From Apteryx mantelli (Eukaryota > Chordata > Aves > Apterygiformes > Apterygidae), in assembly GCF_036417845.1 (NCBI RefSeq), contig NW_027118693.1, forward strand, positions 4,350,001-4,414,000: a stretch of DNA of 64,000 bases, read 5' to 3'. The notes beneath the pieces were generated by a model. The model worked only from the letters and a program-made list of their open reading frames with translations, was not told where the DNA came from and ran no database searches. This document shows, piece after piece, positions 12,729-24,700 of this stretch (its first letter is position 1; each line of letters begins with the position of its first letter). A program made the position numbers and the translations under genes.

Positions 12729-13362
12729 CGACAGCATCCTGGGCTGCATTAGGAAGAGCATCTCCAGCAAGTCCAGGGAGGTGATCCTTCCCCTCTACTC
12801 AGCACTGATGAGACCACGCCTGGAGTGCTGTGTCCAGTTCTGGGCTCCCCACTACAAGAGAGATGTGGGCATATTGGAGCAAGTCCCGAGAATGGCCACA
12901 AAGATTGTTAAGGTTCTGGAGCATCTGACATACAAGGAGAGGCTGAGAGAGCTGGGACTCTTTAGCTTGGAGAAGAGAAGGCTCAGAGGCAATCGTATCC
13001 ATGTTTATGAGTATCTGTAAAGAATAAAGAAGGTGCAAAGAAGACAGAGCCAGACCCTTCTCAGTGGTGCCCAGTGACAGGAGCAGTGACAAGAAGCAAT
13101 GAGCACAGACTGAAGCACAGGAAATTCCACTTGAACACAAGAAAGCACTTCTTTACTATGTGGGTGGCTGAACATTGGAACAGGATTCCCAGAGAGGTTG
13201 TGGAGTCTCCATCTTTGGAGATATTCAACACCCAACTGGACAATGTTCTGAGCAACCTGCTCTAGCTGACATTGCTTTGAGTGGGGGGGGGGGGTTTGGA
13301 CCAGATGATCTCTGGAGGTCCTTTCCAGCCTCAACTATTTTATGATTCTGTGATTCTGTGAC
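12729..13362 (+). mobile_element. CR1 LINE, 5'-truncated, with ORF2 C-terminus
   Basis: CR1 is the dominant non-LTR retrotransposon of birds. The element keeps the last part of ORF2 (about 12781-13020), with recognisable [20 protein letters not shown] and [20 protein letters not shown] segments, followed by the 3' UTR and the characteristic tail of repeated ATTCTGTG-like octamers (13343-13361). Truncation at the 5' end is usual for CR1. A G12 run lies at 13283-13294. ORF2 lacks its endonuclease and most of the reverse transcriptase, so the copy cannot move by itself. Confidence 0.93.
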
Positions 13363-16142
13363 ACTTGAAAAGCCTCCAGCAAGCCTGTGAACAGAGGCTT
13401 AGTTCAAAAGTAATAAACCTAAAATGTAGGTGTCCACTTATCATTAAAGGGCATGATTCATTTAGCCACAGATGTCTGTTGCCATTGGAGATGCCCTGGG
13501 ACACCTGAGATATCAAATGGAGCTGACAGAGATGATGCTGGGCCTTGGGAGACCCACGCTGTTCTGGAACACCTAGCTGAAGACCAGGGGAATATTTGGG
13601 GAATCTCCAACAACAATAGGCACCTGTGCTTAGAAAACAAAAGCCCACCTAAGTCCATCCAGGACTGTCATCAGAGCTTAGGCGCCTCCCTCCCAGGTTG
13701 ACACCCATGTGGTAAACACCCAAAGGCAGATAACGTAAATCCTGCCCTTCAAAATCTGCTCAAACTGCCCAACCAATGTTGAGCGGGGTTATACCGAGAG
13801 GAGATAACCATTCCATATGATGCTGCAACCAGGTAGGAACATTTAGTTGAGGGTTGTTATTAATTAGGGACAGCACTGACGTCGCGGATGAGTGAGGAGT
13901 GATGCACTTCACTCGTAAGAGAGAAGCAGCAATATATTTTATTGAGGTAAGGTTGCATTGCACACAGAAATGCTTTATGCTGTTTGAGATTCCCTGGCTT
14001 CTTCAAGATATCTGCACGAGGCTGGCAGATTGTGTGCAGGTTCCACAGAGTCCCATGCTCTTTTGGGTGCAATACCCTGCGGTATAGAAATGGTACAAGG
14101 CACCTACATTGGGCTGAATCCTATCCAAAATGTCCAGCTGTTCTCTGGATCAAGCTAGCACCATTGCATAGCAGCCTTATCTACCTTGTAGAGAAAAGCT
14201 CTGGCCTGCTGTCCTATCTTCCACCTCATAGGCTCAGAGTGTGCTTCATAGGCTACTGTGTATGTCTTTGGGATGCCCAGGGTTAAGGTGATGACACTTT
14301 AAAATTACTCACCATAAGCAGAGAGGAAGAACAGAACATTTTAGGCTCTAACTGTGGTCCTTCTAGTCAAAAGAAGAAGTAAGAAAAAATTGAATGCTTT
14401 CCTGTCTTCACTCCATCTCTCTCTCTTGGAATATGCCACTATTCATTGCTATTTAGAAAACATGACAAAAGTTTCATACATATGTAGGAACAATTTTGAG
14501 GATTGAGGAAAACATTTTACAGGCTGATCCTGATCATAATATGTTTGCCTTCTTTATTCAAACTTATGCAGTAGGTGTAATTGCACAGTTTGGGCTAGTG
14601 GTCTAGGAGCGTATATGCTTGCGTTCATGAATGTATACACACAGAAAGCTACTTAATTGATAATCATCTTAGCTGGAAAGCTGTTATCATGAAGCAGAGT
14701 GAAAGCATTCTGGAGATTGCTGAATTATGAAGAAAACCATAACTCTATGATGATCAAAGACACTTTTCTCCATTGCATCCCTGCTGGAAACAGGATGATT
14801 TACTTCTGAAATTAATGGATCCAGCTGGTTTACCAACAGCTGTTCACATACCTGATACCCTGATGTCATCCAGTGAATGTTTTCACTTCACTTGAAATCT
14901 CCTTTCACCAGATTTGAAAACATTCACTTCACTTCAAGTAGCTATCACTGTAGCTGAACAGGTTATCCAGGGCTCCGATACTGTCAGCGAGAAGGAAAAG
15001 GCGTTTCTAGGGTGACCAGTTCAGCTTAAGACATTTATCTTTTTGATGAGTAGAATTTGGTGAGTTGAAACCTAAGGAAGTCGCTAAGTTGTTACATAAA
15101 CCCAACCCAATCTACCTGTGTGTAACAACCAGCGTCACTTAACACCAGTTCATCCTGAGAATTTATTTTTCACTTTGTACAAAAAAATAAACATGAATTC
15201 TTATTCCCACTTTCTGTCTTCCAGCAATGAAGAGCTGATTTTCCCCTGTGGGAAAATAGTTGGAATGAGTAAAAGTTAGGTTTTCCTCATTTCACTTCTG
15301 TATGTTTATCTGTAAACTTGGAAATTGAAAGGTTTTTTTCACTGTTTGGTTTGGTATGTTTTTTTCAAAAAAAAAAAAAGAATTTCTCTACAATGATATT
15401 TTTAAAGAGTTTTCTTTTTTTAATGGAACTTTCCAAAATTCCCCATTTCTGTTTGCCAAGAGAAACAAGGAGAAAAGTGAGCTTTCAGAACCATCCCGAA
15501 TCCCTTCTACTCATTTAGCAGAGGGAGGAAGCCATTTCCTTGTGAGCTGCCGGGTAGATCCAGCTGTGCGGGGGCAGTCTGAGCACATGTTTGGAGATAA
15601 AAAGAAGAATCGGATCCTCCATCATTACAATTCTCCACGGTTTAAATGAGCCAAACCATGAATTCTCATCAGGCTGTTTCTGTTGAAAATTCCCTGTAGC
15701 AGGCAGATGGAGATAAAGCTTTACACAGTCGGAAATACTGAAAAGAAGCCTTGAACGAGCATCTCTAGATGACCGTATGTGACAACTCAGTTGCTGGTAG
15801 GCATTTAAGATTCATTCATGATAAAGGCAGGTCTCATTCAGTTGTAAGTAGTTTCTACATTCCTCTGAACAAATGTCTGCTTCGATGTGGGAATTGCACC
15901 CCAGTCTCCACTGACCGCACTGACTAGTTCTCCATGATCACTGTGGTGGGAGTGCAGACACCTTAGGTGGGTTCGAGACTAGCGTAGATTTCGATGCACC
16001 TCCCCACAAGTCTGCAATGGGAACGCCAGTTTCAGTTGCCTCCCCATTGACATTTAGCACCATCGGAGGTGTTTCAGGGATCCTGCCTGCCCTCCAGCTG
16101 CTGCTCCGGAATGGCACAGGTCTCTTGTAAGTCATCAGATGC
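13363..16142. other. intergenic, dispersed repeat fragments
   Basis: No gene was recognised. Fragments of the dispersed repeat lie around 13440-13640 (with TTGCCATTGGAGATGCCCTG), 14080-14140, 15013-15110 and 15780-15990. The remainder is AT-rich unique-looking sequence with a short A run at 15368-15379. Confidence 0.45.
15013..15110 (+). repeat. unidentified dispersed repeat, copy 2
   Basis: Aligns with 3178-3275 over TTCAGCTTAAG, a TCTTTTTGATGAG-like segment and a GAGTTG-containing segment. Divergence is high, so the copies are old. No terminal structure is visible. Confidence 0.35.
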
Positions 16143-16594
16143 TGTGACTGCAAGGCGGCCAAAAGAAGGTCGGATACCAGCAGAGAGAGACACTCAAGGT
16201 TCATAAGGAGTTAAACAGGACAGATTTAATAAAGGACTTGCGCTCCAGGCTGCACAGGGAGACCCAGGAACCACGAGGAGGGGTCACCGGCAGGAGGCTG
16301 CTGGAGGTACGAGTCGGATGCACAGGCAGGACGCACGGGTGGGACGCATGAGTGGGACTCGACTTGTTCATAAGGGCCCCTTAAATCTCCTAGAACTATT
16401 TCCTTATCTCAGCTGTGCTAACCTTGAGAAACTGCTGTGCGGGAAGCAGCTAGACGTTGTTGACAAAACGGAATGTGCATGCCTGGCCCCGATGGGAATT
16501 TGGGCAGTGTGCAGTTTCACACGCTGGGCCTGCTACCACCTACTCTGCCAGTCACTGACTCCTCGCCAGGTCTTCCACAGGTCTTCTCACTACA
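16143..16594 (-). repeat. probable 3' LTR of the ERV-L remnant
   Basis: On the minus strand a purine tract (AAGGGGTGGAG, 16595-16605) is followed by TGTAGTGAGAAG, the expected polypurine tract and LTR start. The segment has an ATTAAA polyadenylation-like signal (about 16230) and ends in CAGTCACA at 16143. The start and end are inferred from TG...CA and the purine tract, because no second LTR is present to confirm them. Confidence 0.55.
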
Positions 16595-17027
16595 CTCCAC
16601 CCCTTGACTGACAGAGATGTGGTACTGGTGCCACCAGTGTGCGGACAAGGTTCAGACTTGCCTTTCTGGTATTAGCCTAACTAAACAGCTAAGATGTACA
16701 AGCAACTAAATCATAGCAAATATACATACATACAGTAAATTATAACCTGTATGCACACAAAAGTGATCAGCCCAGAGGACCAGGAGCATAATGTATTTTT
16801 CCCCATAGTCCTTAATTTGACAGCCATGATGACAGTCACTGCCAGGGGGTGTCCCACACTGATTCTTCAGACTTTACATCGTGTAGTCCTTGAAGTAGGC
16901 TCTTTTTCTTGTGGATGTTGGGCTCCATGTGCTCACTACAGTTCTGTCAGTGTCCCAACTGCCATCAGCATACAGGATTAGGATGGAGAGCAGCAATGTC
17001 GCGGCTCTGTTCAGCATATTCATCAGG

Positions 17028-17405
17028 TCACGGTTGTCTGAGCGAGAGTCTCCTAGAGGGGAAATAGACTGGGACACTTTCCCCTTTAATTAGTCCCGGG
17101 TGGGTGTCTCCTGGCCCATCAGCAATAATTTTCCCTTCCGGCTGTTCAGATTTAGCCAGATCATGCACCCACACAGCACGCCCTGTAGACTCAAAACCAC
17201 CTGGTTGCAGGGTGAGCCACAAGGAATCTGTTCCCTGGATAGTGGGGACCCCTGTCTGCTCACATATCAGTTGGGCTGTTTGGTCTCCCTGTGTACATCG
17301 CAGGGGTTGGGACTGGGTGTAATGGATAGTGACCTTCACCTCCTCAAGGTGGTTGGAGTCAATGACTCCTGCCTTGATGCCCCCCCTCCCAGAGAGCTAA
17401 ACTAG
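17028..17405 (-). pseudogene. ERV-L pol C-terminal dUTPase-like segment
   Basis: The minus-strand translation contains GVIDSNHLEEVKV and, 21 residues later, GDQTAQLICE. These match the spacing and pattern of two conserved trimeric dUTPase motifs (GVIDxxYxGxV and GDRIAQLI). dUTPase hydrolyses dUTP and limits uracil incorporation; in ERV-L it is encoded after integrase. The usual Tyr is His here, the following Gly is Glu and the Arg of the last motif is Gln, so activity is unlikely. The frame continues with LWLTLQPGG and AVWVHDLAK-type sequence of unassigned role. Confidence 0.7.
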
Positions 17406-17424
17406 TAAAGGGCACCATGCGACC

Positions 17425-18150
17425 CTAATACCCTTGAGGTATGGTGAAGGCCAACACCAAACTCACAAGATGACAGCTTTCCGATTCTAGGGTTCTTTCT
17501 TTGTGCGACAGTCGCAGACCCAACCCTGCACTGCGGGGCATGGCTTGCCTGGGGAGGCAGGCTCGGGGGTGCAGCCGTTGCACTCTAAGCACACGTGGCC
17601 CCTCCTTGGATTCCCCCTGGACATGAGCATATGGGGTAGAGGCACGCGCTGGGCGGTCATTGAGGCAGGCAGTTGCCTGACAAATGTTTTGCTCCAACCT
17701 GTGAGGGTACCAGGAGGGGACAGTTTGCACAGCTGCTCTTTGAGCAGCCCGTTCATTCGCTCTATCAATCCTGCCCCTTGCGGATGGCAGGGTATGTGAT
17801 ATGTCCAGGCTATTCCTCTCTCTCCAGACCAATTTTGAATGTCATTCCCTGTAAAAGAAGTGCCCTGATCACTTTGGACTTCCACCTGGGAGCCATATAA
17901 CCCAATCAAGCCTTCTAATGCCTTAGTGGTGTGAGCCTGGGTAGCTGCAGTGCAGGAGTGGGTGTACAATAGACCAGAGCAGGTATCTACAGTGGTCAGG
18001 ACATAGCTGTGCCACTGACTCTCTGGTAAGGGTCCAATATAATCAGTTTGCCAGACGTACAAAGGCTTTTGTCCTCTGTGGATATAACACTTTTTGGTTT
18101 GCAATTGCTGTGGAGCTGAGCGGGTACAAGGGGGGCAACGCTGCCTGGCC
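17425..18150 (-). pseudogene. ERV-L integrase with intact D,D35E residues
   Basis: Retroviral integrase, which joins viral DNA to host DNA. In the 309-codon open stretch 18416-17487 the zinc-binding CPPC lies at residues 94-97. The catalytic core keeps all three acidic residues: Asp125 (in WQTDYIGPLP), Asp183 (in QSDQGTSFTG) and Glu219 (in GAGLIERMNG). There are 35 residues between the last two, the classic D,D35E spacing. The core is followed by PHMLMSRGNPRR-type sequence, and the frame is lost before the dUTPase segment. The histidine half of the HHCC finger is missing because a deletion joined gag-like sequence just upstream. The open stretch begins with GTG, so no translated product is implied. 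Confidence 0.85.
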
Positions 18151-19127
18151 TGTTTTTGTGCCGCTGGCAGCTGCCCCTCTGTGCACGCTGCTGGCAGGGC
18201 AGTGGGTGTCGCGGGTCCCCCACTGCGCTCTCCGGGCTGCTCGCCGTGCTCCCCCACCCCCGGGGGCTGCGTGCGCTCCTCAGGCTGCAGCTGCAGCCAC
18301 TGCTGGAGCAGCTCTGCACTGGGTTTGCCATCCACCTCCCCCCATGGCACGCCGGCTCGCAGCAGGTCTTGGGACATAGTGCCACGACTCACCCTTTCTT
18401 TCTTTTTCACGTCCACACTTTCCCGACTTCCTATCTCTGCTAACGGAGGACACCTCTGCTAACTGAGATAGCAGCGCTGCAACTTCCCCCACTGTACCAC
18501 CCCCCCACCAATCACAGGTAGCACCATCGCTTTAAGATGGGGAGGGGCAGTTTGCAGCATCCTAGTCCAGATGCTTTTGCTCATGGGGATCTGATCTGGT
18601 CTGGTAAACTCAGAGGAGTAAATTCCAGACAGCATTCCTAATTGCCGCAGTTGGTTTATTCCTGCTGCGATAGCAGTCCACCTGGTGAGCCCGTCATCGA
18701 TGACCACAGCAGTTGGCCAGGTTCACCGCACCATGCCCAGCACCCACTCCATTCAGGAGGGAAAAATTTCCGGTTTTGCTGCTGCAGGGTGTGGAGGGTG
18801 TTGCACATCTGGCATCCTGGCACAAAGCCCCCGTCTTATCCAGTTCCCCTCTAGTAAAATAAACCACATCTGACCCAGCATCCCACAACCTTAACAGCCA
18901 CTCTAGTAACCCTTCACGGGGCTGCTGCCTGTAGCGCCCCTGCATATCCTGCAGCTCTGATGCTTTAAAATCACTAGTTGTTGTGGTCCCTTCAAATTGG
19001 CTGCATGCAGTCCACTAAGCCGCTGCTCTGCCACCGGCCAGGCAGCTGCCTCCCCCTCATGCTCCGGGTCTGACTCCGAACCAGGGAGGTCGTCACAATC
19101 CCAGATATTGCCATCCCAAATATTCAT
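18151..19127 (-). pseudogene. gag-derived sequence of the ERV-L remnant
   Basis: Several minus-strand frames carry gag-like pieces: GRYRQQPREGLLEWLLRLWD (about 18945-18880), RWTAIAAGINQLRQLGML (about 18685-18630), and a Pro/Gln-rich tail (about 18300-18200) that runs into integrase. Frameshifts separate them. Similar strings are common in avian ERV gag proteins, but that assignment is from family knowledge and was not searched. No protease or zinc-knuckle motif was found. Confidence 0.6.
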
Positions 19128-20789
19128 TCACCACTTCTAATTTTTCAAATATACTTCAGAAAGGAAACAGATGGGTCTTTTCTAAAGTAGTCATAAATGC
19201 ACTCTGTAGTACTGAATACACCCTTTTTGACAAAAAGAAATGAAAAAATGGAAAGGCTGCATCTCTGATTACTATGGTATACTGAACAAAAGTTAAAGTA
19301 AGTCTGTACTACTTTTAGAATGACAGCCTATGAAGCAAAAAAACCCCCATGCATTTCTCTTTAATGGTAACTCCTTTATACAACTAAAATTGGAGACCAT
19401 AAAAACAAGCACTCAGAAGTACCATCTTCTGCATCTGAAATATAGTCTGTCCAAGAAAGAAAACACATGGAAGCTAATATCAAAGGTAATTCACAGGTGG
19501 TGGGAAATGCAAAGAGCAACAAAATCCATTTTGGTGTTTACAGAATGCTTTGTCTTTTTTTTTTTTTTTTTTTAATATATATTCTCCATGATTTCCATCC
19601 TCTATTTGATTTGGGCTTTCCTGTCCCATGAATTGGTGCTTAACCAAAGAGAGAAGCTATTCCAGATGTCTTGTGAAACACATATAATTATGCAGCTTAA
19701 ATGATTTAGATCATAATAGGTCACCTTTCAGGAAGGGTTCCTTGGAGGAGTTTATTGAAGATAACACTTCTGAGATCTGTCAAATCCCAAGTTTTCTTAG
19801 ACGAGAGGCATAGCAGTTGCCTCTCTCTCCTGTTAATAAAGGCTTATTGGGGGGTACTAGCAATAAACATGATTGGTGTGGACACTCCTTTCTTCTAATA
19901 TGGCAGTATTCTAGAAACTCTTTCCTTGTAATGCAGTAGTATCCCCCACTTAGCACTTAATTAACCATCCAAGTAACTCCCCAGTGCAGTGAAATAAGGC
20001 GGGGGGCGGGGGGGCAGGCAGGGTCCTGATCTCTCCCTGCCAAAGGGCTCGCTCCTTGGGCATCTCTGCTGCAACCTGCACACTGCGCACTGCCCCGGGC
20101 ACCAACACAAGACAGCCAGGGGCTGACATCCAGGTGGAGACCACAGAGAACAGTTTTGACATGGTGAGATATTTTTCTCTAACATAGTTAACAAGGAAAT
20201 GGTCTTGTCATGATGGAGCGCTCAGATGAACTCTTGCTAGCAGCAATGCCACAGTTGTTACCTTTCCAAATGGGTAAATAAGGAAAACTTCCCAAGACAA
20301 AGTATTTCTTCAGGAAAGAATTGGCCTCTTACAACCACTTCTCCCAGATGTGCATACTACAGTGAGTGAGGTTGCAAGGCCTCAGAGCTTATTGTTATGC
20401 TGAAAACGAAGCAAATCCCAGCATTGCTTTTGGACCCTGAAAATACTCGCCTGATGCTCAAGCACTTTCCTCTAAGTCAGCAAGAAATACTTGTAGGGTC
20501 ATAGTTGAGGATCAGCTTGCAAAGTTGAAGCGGTTTTATGCAAATAACTCTGCAAGGCTCCCCCCAGAGTTATGGTCCTCACCTTTACACATGCTCCTCT
20601 CTTCCCTGAGGGAGTTGTTTCTAACCTGGCAGGTCAGCTGTCCATCTCAGCTGAGCACATTTCGCAATGTGTCACTAGGTTGGCTGAGGCCTGCAGTTTG
20701 TGAAACTCTTGCCAGGATCTCCTGCCAGGATGACCTAACTAAACCCCCAGGTTCAGCTGCTCAGAGACAAGTAGCACCACCAGCACCCA
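19128..20789. other. intergenic, no gene recognised
   Basis: Mostly AT-rich non-coding sequence with a T19 run (19555-19573), followed by a GC-richer part from about 19990. No OR, RNA gene or mobile element was identified. Confidence 0.45.
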
Positions 20790-21450
20790 AGCCATGGGCC
20801 TGCTGCTGGTCTATCAGCTGCTAAGGCAGGCGTGACCTTGCATGCACATGCCCCAGCCAGGAGCCTGCTGCTAGCCTCTCAGAGGCTGAGACAGAAGTGA
20901 CCTCCCAAGGAAGAACACAAACCTTCTCCATCAGAGAAGCTGAAAGGCCATCAGCAGCCGTGTGGGCTTGGGAGATGATTGTAAGATGATCTCCTCTGGC
21001 TGAGCAGCTGATAGGCCAGCACTTGGCTAATGCTTGGGGCAATTGGTTGTGAGGTCACTTCTGCCTGAGGACCTGATAAACCACCAAGAGGCACAGGGCT
21101 GGGATGTTGATGGCGAGGTCATTTAGAACTGAGCGGCTGAGAGGCCAGAAACAGTTGCAGGGCTTGGATGGTGACTGTGAGATCACTTCTATCTCCGCCG
21201 CTGACAGGCCAGCAGCAGGCACATGGCTCACATGATGATTGTGAGGTCATTTCTGAGTATGTGACTGGATGGAAGCAAGAGCGTGCTGATGTCATTTCCC
21301 TAAGAGAAGGAGAAAGATGAGCAGCAGGCCCCTTGGCTTGGCAGGTGCTTGTGAGGTCAGTTGTGTCTGGTCAGCTGAAAGGCCAGCAGGAGGCTGATGG
21401 GTGGGGACATTTTTGTGAGATCAGTTGTGTTTCAGGAGCTCATAGGCCAT
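20790..21450. repeat. ancient diverged copies of the 65-bp satellite, both orientations
   Basis: 20790-20930 contains GCCTCTCAGAGGCTGAGACA followed by GAAGTGACCTC, recognisable as the array monomer in plus orientation. From about 20940 to 21450 the same elements appear reversed and repeatedly, for example TTGTGAGGTCACTTCTG, CAGCTGATAGGCCAGCA, TGTGAGATCACTTCT, GCTGACAGGCCAGCAG and TGTGAGGTCATTTCTGA. Spacing is near 65-80 bases. Copies are heavily diverged, so this locus is much older than the main array. The orientation switch near 20935 indicates an inversion or inverted insertion. Confidence 0.7.
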
Positions 21451-21584
21451 GAGAAATTCCAGAAGAAGAGCCCATGTGGCATGGGAGCAAGCCAGGAGGA
21501 GAAAACCCATGCCCTGTGTTCTGGCAAAAATGCTGTGATCGGTGGCACAAGGTCCAGTGGTGGCCAGTTACTAGCAACATCCCT

Positions 21585-21787
21585 CGGTGATCAACGCCTA
21601 GGGCAACGCTCTCTAACTTCTACATTAATGCCATAGGATGGAGCACACTCTCAGCACGTTTGTAGACAATGCGCAATTGAGGGGAGCCCCAGAGCAACCT
21701 CGTCCAGTTCCCTCTGCTTTGAGCATGGGGTGGGACTAGGTGACCTCCAGAGGTCTCATCCACCCTAAGTGCTGTGATTCTGTGAAT
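21585..21787 (+). mobile_element. CR1 LINE 3' fragment
   Basis: Carries degraded CR1 late ORF2/UTR sequence (an 'acattaatgccataggatgg' segment), then an internal deletion, then GACCTCCAGAGGTCTCATCC and the terminal CTGTGATTCTGTGAATC octamers. The match to the CR1 3' end is clear, but the 5' boundary is approximate. Confidence 0.8.
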
Positions 21788-24700
21788 CTTTCCCGAGAGA
21801 TCTCGGTAAAGATGGCATAGGCAGAGGAAGAAGAAAGGACAGAGAGGCAGAAGAAGAGATAGGAAATATGTCAGTTTAAAAATAGTACTTCCTCAGAACA
21901 AAGTTTCTCCATTCAGAGTGTTGGGAAGAAAGGTCTCGGCATGACTGACTGTACCTGCATATATATATGCAAATACAGGGAGCAAATACTATAATTCATG
22001 CACATGGTCTTGCCACTAAAAAAGAAAGAAAAGCTTCATTAGAACTGAAAAAAATATCTGAACTTCTGGAAAGGAATATATAATTTCTTTTCCATTTTTG
22101 TATGGAGATATTTTTTGGATAGGTTTTCAGGCCTTTATTCCTTTGCCCACATAGAGGGGCTATTGCTGCCTGAAATGCCCAGGGGTACCTGTGTTCCCAT
22201 GTAGTGCTGGGAAATGTGACCCAGGACCTGCAGGAACCTTTCTGAAGCGTTAGCTGGTCACCAAGAGAAGTCTCTCAAGACCTCTCAGGAAGAAACCTTC
22301 TTTCTCTCCCTTGACTAAAAGGGAAGTCCAGACAACTGCATTAGACAGAGACAGCTGCACTGAAGGGCTCTGGCGTCGGGTGAGACCTGTCTCATCCCTG
22401 TTGTCACCTCAAATGGAGTTGCACTTCATTTACTGTGCAGGGAATGCAGAGGGAGTGCACCTCGATGTTTAGGGACTCCTTTAAGACATCACCACAACAC
22501 AGGTGTGCTGAGATTTGTGCAAATTTGGCCATCCAAAAACAGAGTGTTTCATTGAAGCTGGTTGCCCTGCTTCCCCCTATCAGTCGAGAGAGCTCGACAC
22601 CTCAGAGCAGGAATGGCTCTGCCCAAAGAGTAAGGAGTTGCATGGACTGTCCCAGGCAGGCAGTGGTTTGGGCCACTAAGCTCTGTGCGAGACATAAAAG
22701 TATTTCTTTTTAATGGTGTGGGCCTGATTATAGCAAAAATGTTTAGAAAATGTCAATAAAAATGAAACAAGAAAGAAATTTTAAAAAGGATGTAAACAAG
22801 GAAATGTTTAGTCACACTTTTCAGTTTTTAACATTCTTTGTTCTTATAGCCCTCCTTGATTATGTTTTTGTGTTGTTGTTGTTGCTGGTGGTGTATTTTG
22901 TTTCTTAATATACTGGTCTTTAGAGGTGATTTTGGTGGTCTTTGTTAAGGAAAGTGATTTTCAGAATTGGGGTGGGATGCCGTCACAGGGTCATGGACGT
23001 CTGGTGCCATTGTAGGTGTCCTGGTCCCCCCTGCCCAGCCTCCTTCTGCAGCCCTGAGGGGCTCTGGTCTCCCACAGGTCCCCTGTGAGAGTTGTCAGAC
23101 CCAGGCAGGTACCTCAGAGACACCGGGGCCTCTCCAAGTGCTGCTGGGTGTTTTTTGGGTAGACACCTGAGCCAGGCCTGGAAAGGTGAAGAACTGTTTT
23201 CAACATTCCAAAAATATGAACACACTTTCATCAGCAAAAATGATTGACTAATGTCAACGTCAATGTTTTCCCATGATGAAATAGCGGAAATTTTCAGGAA
23301 GAGTATTAATCTCAGGAGAAGAAATGTTGATCTGTCCCTCTCAACCTGCGTTACCACTGCTCTGTCCGTTATGCTGTGGATGTGGTATTAGTAATCTTTC
23401 ACATAGTTGCACATGTCTTGATTCAACTGATCATTTCTAAAGGCATCTTTGCATCAGACTGTCTGGACTTAGGCACTTTCCATAGCTGCCCAGTTTTCCT
23501 CCTCCTCCCTTTACTCTTTAGCCATTCAGATACCTCTCAACTCTCTGGTTGCTGCTCTGAGCTTCAGAGGGTCTGAAGCTTGCCTCGTCTTTCAGGAGTC
23601 GTATTGTCTCTTTAGCCAACTCCTTAGTTGTGTTTCCATCTCTCCTTTCCTATCCATCTGTCAAAAACATCTCGGAAAGTTTTTCTTGTGGAAAGTTGAC
23701 CTTACTGGAGGCAGCTTGGCCTTAACATATAGTTGGGGAGTGTATTTTATATTTTATTAAATTCTGTCACCTGTTGTATTTGTTTATTTGCAGTTAAGAA
23801 AAATCCTCCTGTGTCTACAACTATTTCTCTAAGGAAAGCAGGTGGGAATCAGTACATAGGAGCTGTAGCATTCAGCTACAGACTTGGGTGGAAAAGGTGT
23901 GCTCTAAGCCGCCAGTGTCTGATGAGGGAAATGGCAGGGCTGGGGAGGTGAGGAGGAAGGCTGTCTGTAAACGTCTCACATGAAGGATGCTGCTTTTCCT
24001 ACATGTCCAGACTTCCTTAGGGAAAATGAATTGCCTTCTTGTCCCCGGCCATGTGTCCTGCCTAGTTAAGAGATGGGAATGGGGGCTTCCAGAGTGAGAC
24101 ATTGCCACCTCTCTTAGAAAACCACCCTCTGATGTGACAAATTGCAATGCCGGAATGGGTCTCCCTTCAGCATTTAGAGAGAGACAAAAGAAGATTATTT
24201 TAGTCTACCTCAGTGAATATTTCCCCGGAGGAGGGAGTACAAAGGACAAATTAAGTCACATCTTCAGCTGGGCCGCTGTTCCCAAGGGGGGCCAGGCTCC
24301 TGGGACAGAGGGAGCTCCTGGCAACCTGGCAGCACTGCTGAGAGACAGCTGCGTGCAGGAGCAGCTCTTCTGCAAAGAGCAGCAGGGCTCCAGGCACTAC
24401 CTGCAAGTGCCAAGATGAGATGAAGAAGATGAGCAAGATGAGTGAGACAGAAGTTCAAGGCAATCAGGAGTGGGTAGTCAGCTGAGAGCTCACTGGAGGA
24501 GAAATCTTCACAGCCGCTAACACAGTAAGTCTCTGGCTGCAGGGCAATGCAGCTGAGGCATCCTGAGGTTTTCTCTAAAGCTAGCACATCCCATGGCTGA
24601 TAGGGTCTGTCAGGATGGGTATCCCAGTCCCTCTTGTGTGGGGCAGGAGGTGCTTTAGAGCAGGGATTCCCAGCCACTCTGTCAGAGGGAAACGGTGTCC

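Larger units (their letters stand above)
16143..19127 (-). mobile_element. ERV-L-type endogenous retrovirus remnant
   Basis: Minus-strand provirus remnant. From high to low coordinate it carries gag-derived sequence, integrase, a dUTPase-like segment and a 3' LTR. A dUTPase downstream of integrase is the known arrangement of ERV-L (class III) elements, and this is the main reason for the class call. Protease, reverse transcriptase and RNase H are missing: the reading frame passes from gag-like sequence directly into the integrase zinc-binding cysteines. No 5' LTR was recognised beyond 19.13 kb, so the element is also 5'-truncated. It is broken and not capable of replication. Confidence 0.8.
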
